Assembly: GCA_036924285.1 (NCBI GenBank)
Contig: JAYKYS010000012.1
Location: 5,890,001 to 5,954,000, forward strand
Direction of reading: 5' to 3'
From: Asterella californica
Lineage: Eukaryota; Streptophyta; Marchantiopsida; Marchantiales; Aytoniaceae
Length of the DNA stretch: 64,000 bases
Each line of letters begins with the position of its first letter. The first letter of the stretch is position 1. Below the pieces are notes generated by a model. The model did no database searches and had not been told where the DNA came from. It saw only the letters and a list, made by a program, of their open reading frames with translations. A program made the translations under genes and the position numbers. Shown one piece after another: positions 22,456 to 35,719 of this stretch.

Positions 22456-22618
22456 ATAGCAAAGAAAGCAGATTAGATCTTTGCGTGGTATGGATTGCAC
22501 ACAAACGACTAACGATGAGATGATGTAGCACCCGACCTCTTAATCCTTGCACCCACGAAGGTGTATATCACGTAGTTGAGATATGAAGCTATCTGGAGTT
22601 AGTGAGACCTAATCGTCA

Positions 22619-22632
22619 ATTAGGGGGACGAT
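22619..22632 (+). promoter_or_regulatory. Possible polypurine tract of element IV
   Basis: AATTAGGGGGACGA lies immediately before the TGTGATAC start of the 106-bp repeat, where a polypurine tract would sit next to a 3' LTR. Confidence 0.45.
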
Positions 22633-22738
22633 TGTGATACACTTGTGTATGTGTATGACATCGTCCATGTGTTATGTGTATGTGTGGTGCACCTCTGACA
22701 GCGATGTATGTTGTATAGCGATGTGTATGCGCACGACA
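22633..22738 (+). repeat. 106-bp TG...CA repeat, copy 2
   Basis: Full-length match to 19305-19410, starting TGTGATACACTTGTG and ending GCGCACGACA. With the polypurine tract before it, it may be or begin the 3' LTR of element IV. Confidence 0.65.
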
Positions 22739-22996
22739 GCTTTCAGAGTGGTAAATCTCGATAGGACCGTCAGTGCCGTTAGGGCGAGTTGGTGAGATAT
22801 CCCATTAGGGATATACTTCGCAAGTAAGGCTAGGAGGCCTTAGTTCTTCGAGTTGAGCCTTCAAGCTCCTGGCTATGGTGGATAATCTTGGTGAGTGCAA
22901 TCTAGATTCTCTATGAGCACATAATGGATTTGGCTCGACGTTAGTGATTGTTTAGTGCTCGTTTGCATGGTGGAGTGAGTACATACAGTTTATCAT

Positions 22997-23056
22997 TGTG
23001 GTACACATGTGTATGTATATGTGTATGCATAGCGATGTTTGTGTATGCGTACGACA
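22997..23056 (+). repeat. 106-bp repeat, internally deleted copy 3
   Basis: It starts TGTGGTACACATGTG and ends GCGTACGACA. It keeps both ends of the 106-bp unit but lacks the middle. It could also be the true 3' edge of an LTR running 22633-23056. Confidence 0.5.
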
Positions 23057-23159
23057 CCTTGCACCCTTAGTATAGCGCCAAGAACTGTAAATATCGGATC
23101 AGCATCGATAAGCTAAAGTCTAGTTAGATTTTTTCATCTTTCTAACCTCATAGTTTTGT

Positions 23160-23830
23160 CATTAAGCGTCAATTTAAAATAAATGGAGTGTCCATGGAAA
23201 GCTAAAAATGAGTTCTGCCACTTGGTGCAATGAAAGTGAAGATTCGAAAGTTGCATAATATATTTTTAGTCTTATGAATGTCTTTGGAGTGATAATGCAA
23301 AACATCAAATTTAGATTTTTAGGTAGGAGCCGATCCACGAAACGATGACGTTTTGCTTCCATCCGGATCAAGGCTCCTATCCAGGATGCATAGACATCGA
23401 ATATGGAACTAACCAAGACTTCTCGAGGTTTGGAGGAAAACCGTAGAGTTATGTCATAATTCAAGAAGTAGGGTGAGAATCTCAAGTGCACTTTATAAGC
23501 TATTCGGTAAGATCATAGAGCAAAAGTCAACTTAGTATGTCAACTCCGAGGATTACCAGCAATAATCTTGATGAGTATAATAACCAAGATTTTGTTGATA
23601 GACTCAACTTGATCATTCCCTCTAGGGTAATAAGGTGTGGAGATTTTATGAGTTATTAAAACCAGAAACCCATAGTTGACTTGACAAAGTGCATACCTTG
23701 ATTGCTGACCAACTCTTTTGGACGACCATATTGGACCAAATGAGCTCGACAAACTCGACACAGTCGTCCCCAAAACAAGAGGAAAATTAGATGTCCTTTC
23801 AAGAGATAACTCACACAACATGATTAAAAT
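23160..23830 (-). pseudogene. Integrase relic of a further gypsy element
   Basis: On the minus strand 23821-23540 contains YGFLVLITHKISTPYYPRGN followed by DQVESINKILVIILIKIIAG. This is the end of the integrase core (S-T/P-YYP-GN-x2-E). Continuing leftward with frameshifts, 23491-23174 gives HLRFSPYFLNYDITLRF and other weakly integrase-like segments. No intact frame, LTR or target duplication was found. Confidence 0.55.
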
Positions 23831-25513
23831 ACAATTGTCCCAAAATAAACACGAGAGTTTGAAATCGACACAGTTACTTGCAGAGCAAGGGATACATTAT
23901 TTGTTCTCTCAAGGGATAAGTCACACAACATGATTAAAATACAGTTGTCCTAAATGTCATTTTTAGAAACAAATGAATATATGATTATTTAGAGGAATGT
24001 CTTTCTAATAAAATTGTCCCCATACTACTTGAGATCACTATCTTATTCGTTTGAGGTAAGAACATTTCATCTAGAAAAACAACACTCTACATGAAGTGAA
24101 CTGAGGTCATATGATAATGCATGCTTAGTGTATTTCATCTGCTGTCCACAAAATACTATAAATACAATCGTAATTTCACAATTCCTCGAATGTAAATAAT
24201 ATTTATCTTTTACAGAATTGTATAAACTTCAGAGTGGCTGTGCGGATGTGCTTGGGCCTCAGTGTCAATCACCTGTAGACCATATGCGATCGGCTGATGT
24301 CAAGTAAAGGTCGAGTTTCTCAAGATTAACTATATAAGATGTGGAGTTAATCATAGTGATCGTCTTTAGGTTGTCCTAACCATTGTCGGTATAATTAGGC
24401 AGTAATGGATATTGTTCGGCATAAAATGGATTTTGCGAGGCAGCACTAAGTAAACATCTGAAGAGGTTCATGCGAGTGAACACAAAATATCATATCATAG
24501 TATTCCAAACACGAAATGAAAGCAGGGAGAAAACATTCTTTTTTATTTTTCATCATTTTTCACATTTTTCATCATATTTCACAGCAGGGAGAAAACATTG
24601 CAATCCGTCAATGATATTAGCACACTCGAAAAAGATGAGTCTTCTTTGCACATATTCAGGAATATATGTAAGGTTTAATTTAGGTAATAAATAAATGAAT
24701 AAAACTTTTCTATTAGCAAATTGTCATAATTGTAGTTTTTGCATTGCGTAAGTCTAGGCTTCTTTTATGGATTATCTCTGGATCCTCTCGGATCTCTAGA
24801 TCTGGCTATCACTTCATATTTAGAGAGAAATTTGATTTTTCCTATCATCTTGCTAAATAATTTCCACTCAACGCTTGTATCTTTTCCGATGACAGTAAGC
24901 GAGCAAAAGTTCCCTGCATATTTATAACACACAAGAGAAAACCGATATGGCAGCAAGTGAAAGATTGCTGGATATTTTTTTCGTTGGCATAGAGTAATAG
25001 ATAAAATAACAGAGAAAATAACACATGATATAATATCCACGGTGTTCATATCTGTCCACCCGCAACTTCATTACCAGCTTCCCGTTCCATAGATTGTGGG
25101 TTCCTGCTACCCTGTTTTACTAATACGAAGATACTCTTGACAGTACGTCATGGGTAAAGGGGATTCCAGCTAAGGAACCCGTTTGCATATATCATTCTAT
25201 ACGGTGACCAACACGTTCAGTATTACTGCGAAGTTCATAAGCAGGAACTCACATTGGATTGTAGACTCGACTGCGACACAGTGAAGGATTGTATCTACCC
25301 GGTATCGGAGAACATGAGTGACTAACGACGGCGCCATATCCTATGACAAGACGGGCCACAATGACGAAAATGGGTCAGGAAAAAGTTACGGGTGTCCTCA
25401 ACTGTAGCTGGCTGATGAGTTAACTCTTGACTACAGGAACTGTGAAGCGATTTGAAACTCCTAATGAGTGGCCCCTGCGAGGAAACGGTAAAAAGAGCTT
25501 TCCAGTCTGTGTA
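23831..25513. other. AT-rich intergenic DNA, no gene seen
   Basis: A phrase including AAGGGATA(A/C) and CACACAACATGATTAAAATAC occurs twice (about 23801-23835 and 23905-23945), a local duplication. Short ORFs at 24470-24694 and 24765-25049 have low-complexity or hydrophobic content and no recognisable motif. No RNA gene was seen. Confidence 0.5.
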
Positions 25514-26088
25514 CAGTAGAACCCGCTTATAGGTGATAGAGTCGGGACCGGTCATTCCTTATCACTAAAAGAAGGTTTTATTTTTAAAGTTTTGATATAG
25601 GAAAATATATAGAAGTATTCTTAAATCAAAGATGGAAAAATTAAGTGAAGAATTAAAATTAAAACACATTATTATTATTATCATACTATTATCATATTTT
25701 CTTCAGTGTAACACATTGTAATGTTGGATACAGTTTATTCTCATGAAATATCACTAAATATTAATGGTGGTAACAAATAAACTAAAATTTTATATCACTA
25801 TACACAGTAGCGAGGTTATCACCACGTTACAAGGGCCCAAGCGGAGACCACAAATAGTGTATCACTATGAACAGGTTACTTACGGTGGTCTTATTGCATT
25901 AGCTTCGTTTTTTGGAGCTGATATATAAAATAGCTTTTAGTACTTTTGCTAGTTTTTGTGACTCGATGAAATGTTTTCCTCCGATAGTAAGTTGTTCCGC
26001 GGAGCATTTTCTCCTGAATTTGGTTTGTATTATATTTAGACCAAGTTTTCGTTTAACTAGAGTAAATTAATGTACGCATGTTCTACTA
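25514..26088. mobile_element. Candidate MITE with TA target duplication (mariner/pogo-like)
   Basis: The left end reads CAGTAGAACCCGCTTA. The right end, read inward on the other strand, is TAGTAGAACATGCGTA, an imperfect inverted repeat sharing AGTAGAAC, GC and TA. TA dinucleotides flank it at 25512-25513 and 26089-26090. The interior is AT-rich without a transposase ORF. The CAGTAGAAC start recalls Tc1/mariner-pogo termini from general knowledge. The short match leaves chance possible. Confidence 0.35.
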
Positions 26089-26090
26089 TA

Positions 26091-27420
26091 ATCATGACGA
26101 TTATATAAGAATTCCAAAAGACGTCCCAAGCAAACTTGAGTCATAACACGCGAGAATTGGTGTTTGGTAATCGGTAACCAACGTACTCAACAAGCAACCG
26201 AGAGCAATTTATTTCAAAAACTTTATATATAAGCATGCTCAACCCCCATTAGGAAACTTTTGCTCGGTTTTGATTATCAAAAGTTGTATAAATATTATAT
26301 ACAAATTATACAATAAGGTATAAAGGAAATCTAAATTTATATCTAATTATCAGATAATAATCATATCAAAAATTACAAAAAGTTCTAAGCCGAATCTATA
26401 CGCCAATGCACCTCCAAGACTACAAGACCAAATCACGTAAAGACTAGAAGTGCGACTGCCTACTTACTAGATAATTACTTTAATTGATATATTAATTATT
26501 AACCCTCGCTCACGGAAGGGTCAGGAGATATATTAAGCTGAAGTAAATGATAAGCAAGCTCTTATACTATAAGCGATGGATAGATTTCTGAGTATGAATT
26601 TCTGACTTCTTTCCATTTTCCACCGACGAACGTTCTAGCAACAAACAACCTTCGTCTCTGATTGCGTCATGAACCAGATTAATCACGCATTTCAGTATTT
26701 GTTATTTTCGTAAGACAATGGTGATTTAGACAACAAAGCGAGTACATGTTATTGTAATGTTTAGGCTTTTGCTTTTTGCTAGGCGTGGCACAGTGTCCAG
26801 TGTGAAAACAGGACTGGGAGGGGGGGAACATTTTTGTCGTGTATTATTTTGTCGTGTATAGCAATTTATTATATTAGTTGACGATTAATTGACGGAGAGG
26901 TGAGACAGAGCGGCTGTAAAATCCAAAAAAGAGTTGAGTTGAATCTGGATTAATCCTTAATGTATAGTATCACAATTACATTACAAGCGTAGCTCTTTGT
27001 TTTGTACGTAATATTTATCTATAATTTTTGAATGATCATTTAGTTATACTAATGCTGTATACATCTTCACTACGTAATGCAATATGCATCCCAAATGTCC
27101 AGTCGAACGTGGCCTAAGAAAATGAGGTATGACAAAGAAAATAGAAAAAGTAGATTAATTCTCAGGTGAGATGGACACAAATAACATTTTAGGAATATTT
27201 GATTTATTTTCACAGTATATTGTGATGGTTTTGTCTCGAACATGGGATCAAGTCCGACGACCGTATTAAGGGTGGAGTAAAGTAAATTTCTGTGATAACC
27301 GCGACTATGTCTACAACTATAATGTACATGTACTTACAAAGTACGTAGAATGTCCCTACTACAGTGTTAAAGCGTCAAACTCTCTAGTACAGATGTAGAT
27401 GGAAGATTTCGGCCTTCCCT
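26091..27420. other. AT-rich intergenic DNA, no gene seen
   Basis: No supportable ORF, RNA gene or repeat. A G-run (GGGAGGGGGGGAA) lies near 26816. The composition becomes GC-richer from about 27420, where the tubulin promoter begins. Confidence 0.5.
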
Positions 27421-29629
<2,209 letters not shown>

Positions 29630-29775
29630 ACATCATCTTCGGAATAGCTTATGCAGCCTAGTTGTAACGTACATCTGTAGTCCACGAGAACAGTCCATCA
29701 TGTACTCAGTTTTCTACTCGATAACTTTACGGTGGACACGGTATAGTTAAAAGAGCATGAGCATGAGCATAGCAT
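29630..29775 (+). other. 3' UTR of alpha-tubulin gene 1
   Basis: This matches the region downstream of gene 2 closely (CAGCCTAGTTGTAACGTAC, TCCACGAGAACAGTCCATC, TCGATAACTTTACGGTGGAC). Similarity fades near 29775, so the duplicated segment ends there. Confidence 0.7.
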
Positions 29776-29960
29776 ATCAATGTCACGTGGAGTGCACTTT
29801 GCACTGTTTTTACAGTTGTATTGACTGATGAAATCAACTTGTGACAAGTTCATTAGATTCCTCCGTGTTGTGTATTTATTTACATCCAGGTTTAGCCCGA
29901 TTTGCAATGTGTGTGGAAGGTAATCGTTTGTGATGGAATTTTGTGGCCCTAGCGAACTTG

Positions 29961-30005
29961 ATTCAGCCGAGCTCTCATTGTCATTCAATGAGAGCTCGGC
30001 TGAAT
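29961..30005. repeat. Perfect 20-bp inverted repeat downstream of tubulin gene 1
   Basis: ATTCAGCCGAGCTCTCATTG (29961-29980) is followed after 5 bp by its exact reverse complement (29986-30005). It is about 330 bp past the stop codon, beyond the part shared with gene 2. It could form a strong RNA hairpin or cruciform. Confidence 0.85.
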
Positions 30006-31584
30006 ATGCATGATTTATATCGAAAGGACGTATCTATAGGGAAGGACGACTCTAAAGGGTAAACTAAAATGAGAAAACTGAGGTAATAAACTACTCACTT
30101 ACAATCGAAACTGGCAAAATCAAATGCCGTCAGTCTGTCCGTGAGATTGTCTTTCCGTTACCGTTTTCATACAGGTATACCCATTTACGATTAATCGATT
30201 TGGGGTGAGGTTAGCGACTCCCGCTCAAACTTCTCAAACTTCTTGATCATGATTGAATGCGTTCCCAAAATAACCAGTGTACTTGATCCGTCCTCATATT
30301 TTTCATATCACGTTTAATCTTGCCAATGTGAAAGTCGCGGAACTTCCGCAACTCCCCAGCAGGGGACGCGAATATTTGGATCTGAAAAATGCAAGCTAGT
30401 CTCGAAGTAACGGATTTAAAAATCCGAAGATTGTTGCCGAGTACAGAAGCCGTCAATTCTGGACAATCGGATCGCAGAACCGTCGTATAACCTCAGGACG
30501 ATACTTTTCAAGAGATCTTCCACACGACCCCCTTTTTTGTAAACCACTGTTATCGATAGACCAGTGGAACATGCTATTGAAATGGAAATCAATGATCAAA
30601 GTCATTGATTACGTACGAGGGAGAAGGGATATGAGCCAGATGATTCTTGTAGATGATGCAGCTCTCTTAAGAGGTTAGTTGAGTTAGAAGCCGAAGGTTC
30701 TTCCCCATGGTCTAAAGGAGGAATCAGCGGATTCTACGCATGCATCCGCTTGAGAAAAACATTAAATCCTACTTTTTTCCACTTTGGTTAGGACATAATG
30801 GCATTTTCGGTTATTTTGTTCCATCTGATTATAATCACCACCTTGGTTAAACCCCAATATGCGTAATTCTACTGTGGTAACCAACAGTACCTCTTTCTTA
30901 AGCGGATACTCTTTCACTGTACTAAGAAATATAACCGCTAAGGACAAAGCGCTTTGGTGATAAAATCTTCATTTGAGCATGGAATTTGTGAAATCAAGAA
31001 TTAAACCAAAGTTCTTCACTAGCTTTATAAGCTGTAATCACTTCAAAACAAACTACTTGGTATTGATAGAGAAATGTTAAGATGAAATTTACATGGTTTC
31101 TTGGAAGAATATTTTTTTCAAACTCAAGTACTCTGAGAGAAGGAGGGAATATTATTTTTCTTGCTTGTTTATCCATACTGAGGTTTTAATGATTTTTGTT
31201 TAATAATGAATGCTGATTTTAATCAACGGTTTGTTCCTCAACTCACCCATCTTTGTACGGTTAGGATATATATTCAGAAGAGTAGGAGACATATTACTTA
31301 CCATAGTAAAATGAATAACAAAGTTGAAAATAAAGAAAAAGAAAGTAGAGCATTGTAGACATTTTGGCAATTACCGAGATACTATAATCTTTAACTCATA
31401 ATAAGTTCATCTTGTCATCCTTTCTCCCACAATGTCATGTTATAATTCCATAACTGTTGAATTTAATAGTTTGATACTCATGACACAAGAATATATATCT
31501 ATATAAATAAAAGACTCAAGATAAAAGAAAGGTTAAAATTTTTCTCTTATCTACAACAATCTAAATCAGTCACTTGTTCAACTT
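30006..31584. other. AT-rich intergenic DNA, no gene seen
   Basis: Only short ORFs without motifs occur, and no RNA gene or terminal repeat was recognised. The GAAGAC-rich repeat copy begins at about 31585. Confidence 0.5.
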
Positions 31585-32401
31585 CATACTCTATTCTTCT
31601 GACTCCTCACCTCTCATACACACTCAGAAGAAGCTTGCTGCATGACGAGAAGACATGACCCTCGACCATTCTCTCTAGATTCTGCCAGCAAGATTTCTCA
31701 CAACTCTCTTCTAAGTTCGGGAAGAAAAAGGAATAGGCTGCTATGGGTCGGACAGAAGAGACCCGTAAAGGATCCTCACGTCTTCTCGCACATTCTGCCA
31801 GCCGTTCCAACCTTCTAGTCTCCCTAGGAAGATGTGGATCTGAGAAGACGGGAAGATTGGGAGGCACAGGCCTGGTTCTCAATTTCTAGCTCCTCGAAAC
31901 ACAATCAACTCACAAGCTCACTCAGGATTCGTACCAAGCTTCTTTCAACACAAATTTCAATCCAATCTTATCTTGATACGAATTGCAAACAGTCGTCTTC
32001 CGAAGACGTTCAGACATTCAAAAGCGTCTTCCAAAGATGTTCAGATCTTCAGAAGAGTCTTCTGTTCATGGATTCGGGAACAGAGTCGCGATAGGGTAGG
32101 AAAATTGATAGTCAGGTGATCGAATTTGGGAATGGGAGATGGGGAAGCTCGATTCCAACTTGGGAAGAAGCGGGAAGATGGCTGTCAAAAATTGGACAAC
32201 GCTTCTGTGTCCAATTTTCACAGAAGAAAGTTCAAGGTAGGGAAAATCGATCGATGGACTTTCTGCAAATGAGCGGAGAAGCACGGGGAACATCAAATCA
32301 ATGAGGGAAGCGATGAGAAAAAGAGAAAGAACACAGGAAGAACCTCAATACTGCTTTTGGCTGCTTCTGTTGCGCCTTCAGTCTTCTGTGTGCTTCCGGT
32401 C
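31585..32401 (+). repeat. Dispersed repeat, copy 2 (of 5232-6012)
   Basis: It aligns to 5232-6012 in the same orientation. It is cut at TTCCGGTC by the LTR of element II at 32402, while the other copy continues CTTCTGGTCTCCACTTC. The missing right half is not found beyond element II. Confidence 0.75.
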
Positions 32402-33200
32402 TGTCACACCACAAGTATCCCATTATTTGTGTGCGTGCTTATATAAATTTCATTAGGTATGACTATCTTATAGGTTACTCTAGTTCGAAGATCTAAAACT
32501 AGAGTGATCAAAAGTAGTCATAACTAGCTGAGATAGTTATAACTAAGTTGAGGAAACTATTAGAGGGTCCACTATGGCACTATGTGACAAGTGCGGAGCT
32601 CTAAATATGCTTCTCAAAAGTATGTAACTTTGTTGACCATCGCTGATTGGATGCATGATGAAAAGTCATGCACAAAGATCTAAAGATGCTCCTCAAAAGA
32701 CGTATTAGTTTGTTGTCATCTTCCGATTGGATAGCGTGGAAAGTTAACACTTTACAAAAGCTAAAGTAGGAGAATCTCTTACTTTTGTAAAGTAAAACAA
32801 GTAATGTGTGTGCTATTCTTAAAGTGTTAGTAGCCTTTAGAGTTTTACTATTTTGGATTGCGCACTTACCATGAGGTAACGTAACTTAGTGAAAGTTACC
32901 ACGGTAAGAAGTTGTAGAGTATATAAGGAGGAGTTGAGAAGGTGGAAGGCACTCTCATTTTCCTGTCTATAAGTAAAGTGAGCATTGGAGACCTTGGGAG
33001 TCCTTGAGTACTATGTGATGCAATGTGGAGGGCGGGGTTAGAACTTGTTTGCAGGAACGCTATTAGAGGGACCGATGTGACCATACGGGTCAGAGTGTTG
33101 AGTGAAGTGAGCATAGGTATGATAGAATCTTTGTAATTAAGGTGCACTAGTAATCCTAGTCATCTGAGGTACCCCTGGGTGAGAGACAGGCCGGCTTACA
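32402..33200 (+). repeat. 5' LTR of element II
   Basis: It starts TGTCACACC and ends GGCTTACA. It contains TATATAAGG near 32920, a likely TATA box for genomic RNA. Its partner is at 45677-46474. Confidence 0.9.
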
Positions 33201-33203
33201 TTT

Positions 33204-33221
33204 TGGTTCCGTTGCCGGGAC
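33204..33221 (+). promoter_or_regulatory. Primer binding site of element II
   Basis: TGGTTCCGTTGCCGGGAC begins 3 nt after the 5' LTR. It resembles the TGGCGCCGTTGCCGGGG-type site of plant Athila/Tat elements, with differences at the third to fifth bases. The exact tRNA is not assigned. Confidence 0.6.
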
Positions 33222-33249
33222 CTCGATACAAAGATTCGTATTTAATCGT

Positions 33250-33790
33250 TAGTACAGTTCATGTCTGTTTTTGAGCATGAGTTCAGAACCTTTGTACATA
33301 CACCATGTTATAGAGGGCAAGATAAGCTTTCCAATAAGCTTGATATCTCCGAGAGATCAACTGTGAGGAGAGAGTTATGTCTTTCGGAAGTTAAGGAGGT
33401 TTTTCGGTATCAAATAGTGAGCTCTCGGGAAGGAGTTTACAGTCATTTTCATATTTTCAGTTTTTAGAGTTGGACCTTGACATCTTCCATGCTGATAGCT
33501 TGCAAGATAAGCTATCTAGGCACCCAAATCATGCGTGAATTGATAGAGTAGAACTGGAGTTATGGCATTCGAAGCGAAGGGGGGTCAAATCTGTTATATC
33601 GCTTGCTGAAGTAAAAGAGTGAAAGAATTTCAGAATTCTTGAGAGGGTTATGTTCGATCTCTGAGTCTTAGGGTTGACAAGTTAAGCTTCTACTTAGTAA
33701 TGTGAGAGATTGCTAAGCGAGAAGATAGTCGAGTGATCAAAAGTGTGAAACAAATTATACAGCGAGAGAGATGTATGACGAATCATCGTC
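33250..33790 (+). other. Leader of element II, shared motifs with element III
   Basis: This noncoding leader shares ordered motifs with 39750-40040 of element III: ATGTTATAGAGGG, CTCTCGGGAAGGA plus TTTACAGTCA, and GCAAGATAAGCTATC. They recur in the same order although the elements' pol genes belong to different types. It may contain packaging or translation signals. Confidence 0.5.
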
Positions 33791-34255
33791 ATGGAAGGAC
33801 AGCAAGAGTGGAAATTGAGGTTGAGCAAGATCCCTCAAGGCTATGCGGTGATAGTTACCGCTGATCTGGCGAAAGGAGAATTTCGACTAGAATTTGAGGA
33901 AGAAGCAGAGAGTAGTCGTAAGAACCAGGAGAAGAACTCGAGGTGCTTTTTGTGTGGAGAAGAAGGACATAAAGTGAGCAAGTGTCCTACGAAGAATAGA
34001 CTTTTGCGTGAGCGAAGAGGGTTGGTCGACTTAAGCTTACACATAGGTCCTTCTTCCCCTAGACAAGGTGTCATTGACCCTACAACCTTTTGTCCTAGAT
34101 GTGGAGTGGACGGGATTCCAGTTGAGCACGAGTGTAGCGCAGTGGTTGCTTTGCTAGAAACTGTAGCCGAAGGTCTCGAGAGAAGGTTGAGTGTAGAAAC
34201 GGAACGAGTGAAGACCTCTAGCGAGGATGGAGATAGTCTGTCACACGAGAGATAA
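33791..34255 (+). CDS. Zinc-knuckle module upstream of gag, element II
   Basis: This 154-codon frame (first ATG at 33791) contains RCFLCGEEGHKVSKC, a canonical C-x2-C-x4-H-x4-C knuckle near residue 52. A second Cys-rich motif, CPRCGVDGIPVEHEC, follows near residue 103. The frame is the same as gag; the gap to 34391 is open except for the TAA at 34253-34255 and a second TAA just before the gag ATG. Both could be former CAA codons. It could be a separate nucleic-acid-binding protein or the N-terminal part of a long gag with a second knuckle at its C-terminus. No known family matches this placement. Confidence 0.6.
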   Translation: MEGQQEWKLRLSKIPQGYAVIVTADLAKGEFRLEFEEEAESSRKNQEKNSRCFLCGEEGHKVSKCPTKNRLLRERRGLVDLSLHIGPSSPRQGVIDPTTFCPRCGVDGIPVEHECSAVVALLETVAEGLERRLSVETERVKTSSEDGDSLSHER

Positions 34256-34390
34256 GATGACCATGAGGGTCAAACTTATTCGAACCTTTGGAGAGGAGAG
34301 AGCTCAACGAGGAAATTGTGGATTGCGGTGAAGTACGATCTTCACATCCGCAAGCAGTTCCTTGAGTAAGAAGAAGAAAAGAAGAGAAGA

Positions 34391-35719
34391 ATGGAGAAAC
34401 TTCCGGTGTTTTACGGAAAGGATGGAGAAGACGTGGAAGGATTTGTGAGGGACTTCAAAAGAGCATGCATTGGCAATGGAGATCGAAAGAAGAGTGAGTG
34501 GGTAGAGTTGATACCTGAATTTCTTGAGAATTCTGCATTGACATGGTATGAGGATAGGAAGAAGAAAAGCGTAGTGGGGACTCCAGTTGATACTTGGGAA
34601 GTATTGACGGAGGCCTTAATTGAAACTTTTCTTCCCGATGAAAGTTACGAGAAGTTAATGGTAGAGGTAACTTACCTCAAACAAGGAGAGAAAAAAAAAG
34701 TAAGGACTTACGCCGAGAGGGTGGAGAAATTAGAACAAAAGTTTCGGGTGGTTTTACGAAAGAGTGGAGATGTAGTAGAACCAACGATGGTGGGCATTGG
34801 AGCAATGCTCACAAAGAATTTTATCGGAGGATTGAGGCCGGAGATTCGAACACAAGTGCGGTATGAGAGACCAACTTCGAAGGCTGATGCAGTGAAGATC
34901 GCAACCAGGATGGAAGAGAGTCTGGATGGAGACGACTTGCAACCAATGACTGTTGGGGCAGCATGTGGAGATGTGCAAGGGCCGAGCATGCCAACTCTGA
35001 CGCCTGCGAGTGTTCCGACTGTTCGATTTCAGAATCTGACTCCGATAGCTCTCACTAGTGCGGTTACAGTCACTATACCATCTAGATCTGTTACTCCCGA
35101 CTTTCGTGATGAGTTGAAAAGTTTGACAGAGTCTCTGGTAGATTTGAAGATCAATATGGTGAATTTGTTGCAACACCGCAGTCCAAATGTTGGAGGAGGC
35201 TCACGAGGTTATGGGAACTATCAGTCTAGAGGTGGACCACCGCAAGGAGCACCAAGTAACTACACGAACCAAGGATGTTTTACGTGTGGAGGATCACATT
35301 TCCAACGTAATTGTCCAAGTCGTAATGGTGGAACGGCGGATGGAGCTTCAACTTCACAAAGCAAGGACAAGGGTGTAGCATGCATTGACATCTTGGAGCC
35401 ACGAGATGTACGAGAAGGTTTTCAATCTGTAGAGCTGTTGGCTCAAGAGAGGAAGAGAATGAGGACGCATTTCGACGAGAGAGAACCAGTCGTGATAGAA
35501 GATTCTCCAAGTCAAAATACTCGAAGTAGCAAATCTTCTTCAAAAACCAAAGAACGGCGGAAGAAATTGGGAAATACTGATTTCACAATTTCGATGGAGC
35601 AATCAAAATACAATGTGGTGGAAGACGTGGGTAAGCAACGAGCAAACATTACTGTGGGACAGTTGATTGCTCTGAATCCTTCGGTGAGGAAAGAACTTCG
35701 TAGCGGTCTAAGCTCCTGA
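34391..35719 (+). CDS. Gag of element II
   Basis: 442 codons from ATG (MEKLPVFYGKDGEDVEGF) to TGA. The capsid-like region includes FLENSALTWYEDRKK, ALIETFLPDESYEKLM and NFIGGLRPEIRTQV, the standard gypsy gag pattern. A variable linker leads to a zinc knuckle CFTCGGSHFQRNC (C-x2-C-x3-H-x4-C, one residue shorter than canonical) near residue 297, then a basic and acidic tail. The TGA at 35717-35719 is in frame with pol, so gag-pol would be continuous if it were a sense codon (CGA or TGG). Confidence 0.88.
   Translation: MEKLPVFYGKDGEDVEGFVRDFKRACIGNGDRKKSEWVELIPEFLENSALTWYEDRKKKSVVGTPVDTWEVLTEALIETFLPDESYEKLMVEVTYLKQGEKKKVRTYAERVEKLEQKFRVVLRKSGDVVEPTMVGIGAMLTKNFIGGLRPEIRTQVRYERPTSKADAVKIATRMEESLDGDDLQPMTVGAACGDVQGPSMPTLTPASVPTVRFQNLTPIALTSAVTVTIPSRSVTPDFRDELKSLTESLVDLKINMVNLLQHRSPNVGGGSRGYGNYQSRGGPPQGAPSNYTNQGCFTCGGSHFQRNCPSRNGGTADGASTSQSKDKGVACIDILEPRDVREGFQSVELLAQERKRMRTHFDEREPVVIEDSPSQNTRSSKSSSKTKERRKKLGNTDFTISMEQSKYNVVEDVGKQRANITVGQLIALNPSVRKELRSGLSS

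Noticed and set aside
22633..23056. Reading 22633-23056 as one 424-bp LTR of element IV
   Set aside because: Possible, but the copy at 19305 stops exactly at the 106-bp point with a CA end, so a short unit with a decayed third copy is the simpler reading. Kept as an alternative in the feature notes.
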